Of a stretch of DNA of 10,936 nucleotides, positions 5,565-10,936 are shown piece by piece. A program made the translations under genes and the position numbers. Where the stretch lies: positions 1-10,936 of the forward strand of contig JAUMYC010000069.1 in the NCBI GenBank assembly GCA_030528845.1, given 5' to 3'. The first letter of the stretch is position 1. Every line of letters begins with the position of its first letter. The notes under the pieces are model-generated. The model did not search any database, was not told the origin of the DNA, and saw only the letters and a program-made list of their open reading frames with translations. The DNA is from Eubacteriales bacterium. Its GTDB lineage: Bacteria; Bacillota_A; Clostridia; Christensenellales; Aristaeellaceae.

Positions 5565-6524
5565 ATGAAGAAGATCCTTGCTCTGCTCATGGCCGTCATG
5601 ATGATGATCGGCATGGTCGGCGTCGTTTCCGCCGAGACCGAAGACGAGATCTACATCGGCATCCTGGCTCCCGTCGCTTCCCACGGTTGGGTCGCCGGCG
5701 TCGCCTATTATGCCGAACAGACCGCCGAAGAATCCGGCGTGAAGTACGACATCATCACCGCCGAAAACGCGGAAGAAATGTCCTCCGGTATCGAACAGTT
5801 CATCACCCTTGGTGTGGACGCCATCGTCATCTGGCCGCAGTTCACCGGTGTTGCCACCGCTGCTGAAAAGGCCCTCGACGCCGGCATCGTCATCTACAAC
5901 TTCGACATGCTCATCGAAGTCTCCGAAGAGTATGCCGACCACGAGAACCTCTACGTCCTGACCGGCGACAACTACGGCATGGGCGTGCGCGGCGCTGAGT
6001 ACATCGTCGAGAAGATCGGCACCGAAGGCACCGTCCTGATCCTGGACGTTCCCACCTCCGGCAACGTCGCTGCGGACCGCAAGGCCGGCTTTGAAGACAC
6101 CATCGCTCAGATCGCTCCCGACATCGAGACCGTCACCATCGCCACCACCTTCGTCGCTGCCGACACCCAGGCCGACATGGCTGACGCTCTGACTGCCAAC
6201 GCCCAGATCGACGCCGTCTTCTCCATGGACGACGAGAGCTCCATCGGCGCCCTGCAGGCCATCGTTGAGGCCGGCCGCACCGACATCAAGGCCATCACCG
6301 GCGGCGGCGGCTGCCAGAAGTACTTCGGCATGATGACCGAGGAGATCTACGAAGGCATCGCCATCTCCTCCGCCACCTATTCCCCGACCATGATCTCCAC
6401 CTGCATCGAGAACTGCATCAAGGTCCTGCAGGGTGAAGAAGTCGAAAACCTCATCGTCGATCCCACCGTCATCGTCGACGCCGAAAACGTCGCCGAGTTC
6501 CTCGACGAGAACAGCCCCTACTAA
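5565..6524 (+). CDS. Secreted sugar-type ABC importer substrate-binding protein, no lipobox
   Basis: A 319-residue extracytoplasmic binding protein of the RbsB-like Peripla_BP_4 family that captures a small solute and hands it to the permease encoded downstream. Residues 1-23 form a signal peptide (KK, a Met/Leu/Val core, then V-S-A), with likely signal peptidase I cleavage before Glu24. The mature part starts IYIGILAPVASHGWVAGV, followed by the family's alternating beta/alpha pattern, NFD at 112-114, DRKAGF at 171-176 and FSMDDESSIGA at 219-229. Unlike normal Gram-positive binding proteins it has no Cys near the signal peptide, so it is not a lipoprotein; the only Cys residues are 250, 280 and 284. 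The stretch ITGGGGCQ (244-251) stands where ribose/galactose binders usually carry a ligand-contacting Asp, so the ligand is probably not a plain hexose or pentose. ATG 5565 follows GAGGAGG (5549-5555). Codons favour GCC, ATC, GAC and TCC more than the neighbours, which suggests high expression. Confidence 0.92.
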   Translation: MKKILALLMAVMMMIGMVGVVSAETEDEIYIGILAPVASHGWVAGVAYYAEQTAEESGVKYDIITAENAEEMSSGIEQFITLGVDAIVIWPQFTGVATAAEKALDAGIVIYNFDMLIEVSEEYADHENLYVLTGDNYGMGVRGAEYIVEKIGTEGTVLILDVPTSGNVAADRKAGFEDTIAQIAPDIETVTIATTFVAADTQADMADALTANAQIDAVFSMDDESSIGALQAIVEAGRTDIKAITGGGGCQKYFGMMTEEIYEGIAISSATYSPTMISTCIENCIKVLQGEEVENLIVDPTVIVDAENVAEFLDENSPY

Positions 6525-6544
6525 GATCAACGCTTAGTTCGTTC

Positions 6545-6580
6545 AGGAGGCCATGAAGCTCAGCCTTCATGGCCTCCTTT
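6545..6580 (+). terminator. Hairpin after the binding-protein gene, partial terminator
   Basis: A perfect 14-base-pair stem (AGGAGGCCATGAAG, 6545-6558, with 6565-6578) closes a 6-base loop. Only three T in a row follow (6578-6580), so it is a weak terminator or an end-protecting hairpin. Such structures between a binding-protein gene and its transporter genes usually leave more message for the binding protein than for the membrane parts. Confidence 0.6.
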
Positions 6581-6600
6581 CCAGCATCCATAGCATATCG

Positions 6601-6652
6601 GGCCGGTTTTTCCGCAAGGCGACTGCGCGGTCGCTTTGCGGAAAAACAGGCT
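6601..6652 (+). promoter_or_regulatory. Long second hairpin before the ATPase gene
   Basis: An 18-base-pair stem with one G-T pair (6606-6623 with 6630-6647) closes the loop TGCGCG and extends by four more pairs after one mismatch (6601-6604 with 6649-6652). No T run follows, so it is not an ordinary terminator. It ends just before the ATPase ribosome binding site (GAGGAGG near 6657-6663) and could limit ribosome or nuclease access. Confidence 0.65.
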
Positions 6653-6670
6653 TTGAGAGGAGGAAATTTG

Positions 6671-8191
6671 ATGGCGCTTTCCATGCGGCAGATCGTCAAG
6701 AGCTTTGACGCAAACCGCGTTTTGAAGGGCGTTGATTTTTCCGTCGGCAACGGCGAGATCCGCGCGCTCATCGGCGAAAACGGCGCGGGCAAGAGCACGC
6801 TCATGAACATCCTCGGCGGCGTTCTGCAGGCGGATTCGGGTACGATCGAGATCGACGGGCAGGAGAGGAAGTTCCTCGTGCCGAGGGATTCCATCGACGC
6901 GGGCATCGCCTTTATCCATCAGGAGCTCAACCTGATCAACGATCTGAATATCTTTGAAAATCTCTTCATCGGGCGCGAGCTGCGCAAGAAAAACGGCTTT
7001 TTGGACAAGGCGGAGATGGCCCGGCAGACCAAAGAGGTGCTCTCGCGGCTCGAGATCGATATCGACCCGCGCACCATGCTCTCCGAGCTGGACGCCTCCT
7101 ATAAGCAGATCGTGGAGATCGCGCGCGCGCTGCTGATGAAGGCGACGATCATCATCATGGACGAGCCGACGACCTCGCTCACCGACGTGGAGATCGCGCG
7201 CGTGTTCAAGATGATGCGCACCCTGCGGGATCAGGGCGTGTCGCTGGTGTTCATTTCCCACAAGCTCAAGGAGATCCTCGAGGTCTGCGACAGCTACACC
7301 GTGCTGCGCGACGGCGAGGTGGTCATGCAGGGCAAGGTCGAAGGCGTGACGGAGCTCGATCTGGCGCGCCACATGGTCGGCCACGACGTGCGCACGGAAA
7401 AGCTCTCGCGCAGAATGAACATCGGCGGGGAAGCCCTGCGCGTGGAGAAGCTCTCGCGCGAGCGCGAGTTTGAAAACATCAGCTTCACGCTGCGCTCCGG
7501 CGAGATCCTCGGCTTCACGGGCTTGCTCGGCGACGGCCGCAGCGAGCTGTTCACCTCTGTCTTCGGCGCCGCGCCGGAGTATAGCGGCGAGATCTTCGTG
7601 GGCGGGAAAAAGATGCACATGCGCTCCACCACGGCGGCCTACAAGGCCGGCCTCGGCTATGTGCCGCGCAACCGCAAGGAAAACGGCATCATCCGCGATA
7701 TGTCCATCCTGCACAACGGCTCCATCGTGACGTATGAAGAGATCCGCCACGGGCTGCTGATCGACCATAAGCGGGAACTGGCCAACATGACCAGGAACCG
7801 GGAAGACCTTTCCATAAAAATGGGCGAGATGGACGACCCGATCACCAGCCTCTCGGGCGGAAACCAGCAAAAGGTCGTTCTGGCCAAATGGCTCTCCGCC
7901 GCGCCGAAGGTGCTCATCTTCGACAACCCGACGCAGGGCGTGGACGTGGGCGCGAAGGAAGAGATCTACGACATCATCCTGCGCCTTGCCGAAGAGGGCG
8001 TGGGCATCGTCATCCTCTCCAGCGAAGCGCAGGAGATCATCCGCCTCTGCGACAGGACCGTGGTCATGTATCACGGCAGGGAGCAGGGCGTGCTGGAAGC
8101 GGCGGAAATGACGGAAAGCAATATCATGGTCCTGGCGACGGGCGGCGACAAGAGCATGCTCGGCGCGGGAAAAGGAGCGGATAAGAAATGA
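6671..8191 (+). CDS. RbsA/MglA-type ABC importer ATPase with two fused nucleotide-binding domains
   Basis: This 506-residue cytoplasmic protein carries two ABC ATPase domains and powers the importer made with the neighbouring binding protein and permease. Domain 1 (about 1-240) has Walker A GENGAGKST (35-43), a degenerate signature LDASYKQ (140-146), Walker B IIMDEPT (161-167) and the switch His in VFISHK (193-198). Domain 2 (about 250-500) has the Lys-less Walker A GLLGDGRSEL (284-293) normal for this family, a full signature LSGGNQQK (394-401), and Walker B IFDNPTQGVDVGAK (416-429), where the catalytic Glu is Asn419. In the head-to-tail dimer, Walker A/B of domain 1 pair with signature 2 to give one competent ATP site; all degenerate motifs fall in the other. 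ATG 6671 follows AGGAGG by 8 bases; an upstream frame start at 6569 lies inside a hairpin. The stop overlaps the permease start (ATGA). Confidence 0.94.
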   Translation: MALSMRQIVKSFDANRVLKGVDFSVGNGEIRALIGENGAGKSTLMNILGGVLQADSGTIEIDGQERKFLVPRDSIDAGIAFIHQELNLINDLNIFENLFIGRELRKKNGFLDKAEMARQTKEVLSRLEIDIDPRTMLSELDASYKQIVEIARALLMKATIIIMDEPTTSLTDVEIARVFKMMRTLRDQGVSLVFISHKLKEILEVCDSYTVLRDGEVVMQGKVEGVTELDLARHMVGHDVRTEKLSRRMNIGGEALRVEKLSREREFENISFTLRSGEILGFTGLLGDGRSELFTSVFGAAPEYSGEIFVGGKKMHMRSTTAAYKAGLGYVPRNRKENGIIRDMSILHNGSIVTYEEIRHGLLIDHKRELANMTRNREDLSIKMGEMDDPITSLSGGNQQKVVLAKWLSAAPKVLIFDNPTQGVDVGAKEEIYDIILRLAEEGVGIVILSSEAQEIIRLCDRTVVMYHGREQGVLEAAEMTESNIMVLATGGDKSMLGAGKGADKK

Positions 8192-10014
8192 AGGGTAGCA
8201 AGACGCTGGGGATGCTCGTAGCGATTCTGGCCGTCGTCGTGCTCGTCGCCGGCATCGTCGGCTCCGGGCTGGACACGAACACGGGCGCGCTCGGGCAGAA
8301 GATGATCGCGGCGCAGGAGCTCTACGACGAGATCAGCGCGCATCAGAGGGCGGCCGAGAAGACGGCTCCCTCCGCCGTGAAGAAGGCGGACACCGCGCTC
8401 AAATCGGCGCAGACGGCTGTGGAAAAGGCGCAGGAAGCATACGCCGAAATGCAGGCGCTGCATGAAGGACTGACAAACGACATGCTCTCCGGCGACGAGA
8501 CGCTCGACGCGCTGCTGGCCGCCGCGGCCAAGGCCGGCGAGAGCCTGACCGAAGAGAACGCGGGCGTGCAGGATATGCAGGCGCTCACGCAGGACATGGC
8601 CCTGCAGTTGTACGCCGATATCGCGCAGGACGCCCATAAGGCGCTCACCGGCGCTCAGGAGAAGATCGCGACCGCGCAGGAGGGCATCGGCGACGTGCTC
8701 GTCGCCATCGGCGCCCAGAGCGAAGGTGTGACCGTCGGCGCGAGCGAGCTCGCAGCGCACGCCACGGGCGAGGAATACCTCAGCTGCATGCAGGAGATCA
8801 TCGCTGCGGCAGAGGCGCTGCTGCCGATGGCCGAGCAGACTGTGGCCGACGCCGACGCCGTGCTCGAGCAGGCGCAGAAGGTCGTCGCTGCGGATTCCAT
8901 GGACGTGCAGAGCCGCTTCATCGTCTTCCTGGAGCTCAACTGGATCGGCTTTATCTTCACGGCGGTGCTGCTCTTCGTGGTGGCGCTCGTGCTGATGTTC
9001 TGGGCAAAGCAGTTTGCGGAGACCTGGCGCAAAGCGCCCGTTTTCTCCACCGGCATGGCCGCTCTGGTCATGATCGCCATCATGACCTACGCCCTCGGCT
9101 TCCATTTTGAATCGGTGGGCGAGTGGGCCTCCTATTGGTTCAACAACGCCATGAACGTGCTTCGCGCGAACTCCTCCGTGGGCATGATCGCGCTGGGCAT
9201 GACCTTCGTCATCATCTCCGGCGGCATCGACCTCGCCGTCGGTTCCACCCGCGCTGGCGTTTCCACCGTGATCATGTGCCTGATCGACGTGGGCCAGAAC
9301 GGCGTGCTCGCGAACATGGGCATCACGGGCCTGCCGGCCTATATCATCGCCTGCGTTGCGGGCGTAGCGACCGGCGTCGCGCTGGGCGGCATCACCGGCG
9401 GCGTGATCACCAAGGGCAAGGTGCCTCCGTTCATCGTCACGCTGGGCATGATGCAGATCATCCGCTCCGTGGCGCAGTATTTCACCAAGAGCTACAACCC
9501 GGACGTGCCCAAGGCGTTCCAGAGCCTTGCCAATCAGGTCATCGGCGGACAGATGCTGCTGCCCATCCTCTATTGGCTGGTGCTGGCCGTGGTGCTGTAC
9601 GTCGTCTCGAAGCATACGGCCTTCGGCCGCCATGTGTACGCGGTGGGCTCCAATGAGCGCACCACCATGCTCTCGGGCATCAACGTCAACAAGGTGAAGA
9701 TGAAGGTCTATGTGCTCATGGGCTTCATCGTCGCTCTGGCTTCCATCGTGCAGGTCGCGCGTCTGCGCGGCGTGGACGTGGCCAGCGCGGGCAACGGCTA
9801 CGAAATGAACGCCATCGCGGCGGTCGTCGTGGGCGGCACGAGCATGGCCGGCGGCAAGGGCTCCATCATCGGCACGGTGCTGGGCGTCCTGATCATCGGC
9901 ATCATGAACAACCTGCTGGTGCTGCTCAGCGTCGACTCCTTCCTCTCCAGCGCGTTCACCGGCGCGATCGTCATCGCAGCGGTGCTCATGCAGCGCAAGG
10001 AGAAGGCCGCCTGA
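8188..10014 (+). CDS. RbsC-like ABC permease with a large extracytoplasmic N-terminal coiled-coil domain
   Basis: The permease forms the membrane channel of the importer. At 608 residues it is nearly twice the usual 320-340 of RbsC-type permeases. Residues 283-608 are the RbsC core: NVLRANSSVGMIALGMTFVI, then SGGIDLAVGS (344-353), KVPPFIVTLGMM (411-422), TAFGRHVYAVGSNE (477-490) and the conserved NAIAAVVVGGTSMAGGKGSIIG (541-562). Residues 1-282 are extra: a membrane helix (6-26, positive N end inside), about 220 Ala-rich hydrophilic residues outside, and a second helix (250-272) followed by KQFAETWRK, which by the positive-inside rule faces the cytoplasm, where the core begins. The outer loop has heptads at V64-A67-L71-A74-V78-A81-Y85-M88 and I204-A208-L211-A215-T218-A222-V225-A229-V232, an Alacoil pattern. 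The reading frame is continuous and shares 4 bases with the ATPase gene; AAGGAG (8172-8177) precedes the ATG. The role of the extra domain is unknown; docking of the non-lipidated binding protein is my inference. Confidence 0.93.
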   Translation: MKGSKTLGMLVAILAVVVLVAGIVGSGLDTNTGALGQKMIAAQELYDEISAHQRAAEKTAPSAVKKADTALKSAQTAVEKAQEAYAEMQALHEGLTNDMLSGDETLDALLAAAAKAGESLTEENAGVQDMQALTQDMALQLYADIAQDAHKALTGAQEKIATAQEGIGDVLVAIGAQSEGVTVGASELAAHATGEEYLSCMQEIIAAAEALLPMAEQTVADADAVLEQAQKVVAADSMDVQSRFIVFLELNWIGFIFTAVLLFVVALVLMFWAKQFAETWRKAPVFSTGMAALVMIAIMTYALGFHFESVGEWASYWFNNAMNVLRANSSVGMIALGMTFVIISGGIDLAVGSTRAGVSTVIMCLIDVGQNGVLANMGITGLPAYIIACVAGVATGVALGGITGGVITKGKVPPFIVTLGMMQIIRSVAQYFTKSYNPDVPKAFQSLANQVIGGQMLLPILYWLVLAVVLYVVSKHTAFGRHVYAVGSNERTTMLSGINVNKVKMKVYVLMGFIVALASIVQVARLRGVDVASAGNGYEMNAIAAVVVGGTSMAGGKGSIIGTVLGVLIIGIMNNLLVLLSVDSFLSSAFTGAIVIAAVLMQRKEKAA

Positions 10015-10029
10015 TCTATAGGATAAAAA

Positions 10030-10075
10030 GAAAAAGGGAGACTTTTCTGGCTTGGCCGGCAAAGGCTCCCTTTTC
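10030..10075 (+). terminator. Rho-independent terminator of the importer operon
   Basis: AAAAGGGAG (10032-10040) pairs perfectly with CTCCCTTTT (10066-10074), extended by AG/CT after a one-base bulge. The enclosed 25 bases contain a smaller CTTT/AAAG stem. The T run is part of the stem itself (10071-10074). It lies 17 bases after the permease stop. Confidence 0.8.
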
Positions 10076-10119
10076 TGATGAACGGGAATTAAGCGGAGAT
10101 GCCCAGCAAAGGAGGAAGC

Positions 10120-10872
10120 ATGCAGGAGTATACGAAGGTCAACGCAAAGACGGTGGACCGATGGAACAGCGAGGGCTGGGAGTGGGGCGTGCCCATCGGG
10201 CATGAGGCCTACCGGCAGGCGCTGGAGGGCCGCTGGCAGGTGCTGCTCACGCCGACAAAGCCCGTGCCCCGGGAGTGGTTTGGCGAAATGCGGGGCAAGC
10301 GGCTGCTCGGGCTGGCCTCCGGCGGCGGGCAGCAGATGCCCCTCTTTGCGGCGGCGGGCGCGCTGTGCACGGTGCTGGATTATTCGGAAAGCCAGCTCGA
10401 GAGCGAGCGCATGGTCGCCCGGCGCGAAGGCTATCCGATCGAGATCGTGCGCGCGGACATGACTGAGCCGCTGCCCTTTGCCGACGGCGCGTTTGACATC
10501 ATCTTTCATCCGGTGTCCAATTGCTACATCGAGCAGGTGGAGCCGCTCTGGCGGGAATGCAGCCGCGTGCTGCGTCCGGGCGGCGTGCTGCTGGCCGGGT
10601 TTGACAACGGCGTGAATTACGCCTACGACGAGGACGAGACCGACCTTTGCTATAGGCTTCCGTTCACCCCGCTGCGGGACGAGCAGCTCTACGCGCGCTG
10701 CATCGAAAACGACTGGGGCATCCAGTTTTCCCATACGATAGAGGAGCAGATCGGCGGCCAGCTGCGCGCGGGCTTCCGCCTGGCCGATATTTATCAGGAC
10801 ACGAACGGAGCAGGCAGGCTGCATGAACACGGCGTGCCCTGCTATTATGCGACGAGGGCGATCAAGGAATAA
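10120..10872 (+). CDS. Class I SAM-dependent methyltransferase
   Basis: A 250-residue cytoplasmic protein with the Methyltransf_11-type Rossmann fold. Motif I is LLGLASGGGQQ (62-72); the acidic residue at the end of strand 2 that usually holds the SAM ribose is Asp87 in VLDYSES; the adenine-side motif is RADMTEPLPF (111-120); strand 4 is FDIIFHPVSNCYIE (125-138) and the post-I motif LRPGGVLLAGF (151-161). The N-terminal WNSEGWEWG and the C-terminal HEHGVPCYYATRA segments are seen in uncharacterised clostridial relatives; the substrate is not known. ATG 10120 follows AAAGGAGG (10108-10115) by 4 bases and is preferred over an in-frame ATG at 10099 that lies before the ribosome binding site. It follows the importer terminator closely with no clear promoter of its own, so it may rely on read-through, and it lies 29 bases before the next gene, with which it is probably co-transcribed. 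Confidence 0.9.
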   Translation: MQEYTKVNAKTVDRWNSEGWEWGVPIGHEAYRQALEGRWQVLLTPTKPVPREWFGEMRGKRLLGLASGGGQQMPLFAAAGALCTVLDYSESQLESERMVARREGYPIEIVRADMTEPLPFADGAFDIIFHPVSNCYIEQVEPLWRECSRVLRPGGVLLAGFDNGVNYAYDEDETDLCYRLPFTPLRDEQLYARCIENDWGIQFSHTIEEQIGGQLRAGFRLADIYQDTNGAGRLHEHGVPCYYATRAIKE

Positions 10873-10901
10873 AACGAGTTTGTTTTGAGGAGGAAAAGAA
10901 A

Positions 10902-10936
10902 ATGCAGGTCAAAAACATCCGCGTTTGGCATATGGA
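10902..10936 (+). CDS. Start of an unidentified gene, cut by the window edge
   Basis: A strong ribosome binding site, GAGGAGG (10887-10893), precedes ATG 10902. Eleven codons are visible, reading MQVKNIRVWHM, followed by an incomplete twelfth. This is too short to assign a family. The spacing of 29 bases from the methyltransferase suggests they share a transcript. Confidence 0.7.
   Translation, partial: MQVKNIRVWHM

Noticed and set aside
5505..6530. A 341-codon minus-strand frame opposite the binding-protein gene
   Set aside because: Gly/Asp/Val/His-rich shadow produced by the C-ending codons of the true gene; no ribosome binding site.
8071..10830. A 919-codon open frame on the minus strand opposite the permease and methyltransferase
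   Set aside because: It runs antisense to two clear protein families and across their terminator, has a His/Asp/Arg-rich composition typical of shadow frames in GC-rich DNA, and matches no family I recognise.
1..10936. CRISPR arrays, insertion sequences, tRNA or rRNA genes, and toxin-antitoxin or defence genes
   Set aside because: I looked on both strands and saw no regular spaced repeats, transposase motifs, tRNA-like cloverleaf or recognisable defence domains.

Overview
The window is a GC-rich stretch from a spore-forming, low-complexity-envelope Firmicute of the class Clostridia. The evidence is two alpha/beta-type small acid-soluble spore proteins, the Gls24-fakA-recG gene order typical of Firmicutes, strong GGAGG ribosome binding sites before nearly every gene, and Gram-positive style sigma-A promoters with 17-base spacers. 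A Christensenellales-like lineage is a guess from GC content and gene content, not something the sequence proves.

Layout. Bases 1-76 hold the terminator of a gene that ends at or before the left edge. Bases 222-680 carry a bicistronic pair of spore DNA-binding proteins (SASPs), closed by a terminator at 737-781. A small zinc-ribbon protein (841-1083) follows under its own near-consensus promoter. It converges on a minus-strand housekeeping operon read from right to left: Gls24/Asp23 protein (5176-4826), fatty acid kinase FakA (4797-3148) and RecG helicase (3145-1136), ending in a terminator at 1129-1089.

Bases 5177-5564 form a divergent regulatory region with one promoter for each direction and a perfect 18-base palindrome between them. 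To the right lies a plus-strand sugar-type ABC import operon: a secreted substrate-binding protein (5565-6524), two hairpins in the gap (6545-6652), an RbsA/MglA-type double ATPase (6671-8191) and a permease overlapping it by 4 bases (8188-10014), then a terminator (10030-10075). A SAM-dependent methyltransferase (10120-10872) and the first 11 codons of another gene (10902 to the edge) close the window.

The most unusual item is the importer. Its RbsC-like permease is about twice the normal length. The extra N-terminal half is a membrane-anchored loop of about 220 residues, rich in alanine, predicted to lie outside the cell, with two helices in strict Ala-every-seventh heptad register (Alacoil pattern). 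The substrate-binding protein of the same operon has a signal peptide but no lipobox cysteine, although Gram-positive binding proteins are normally lipid-anchored. One reading that joins these facts is that the permease's own outer domain holds or docks the non-lipidated binding protein. The ATPase also collects all of its degenerate motifs in one of its two composite ATP sites. No catabolic enzyme or regulator is in the window, so the substrate cannot be named.
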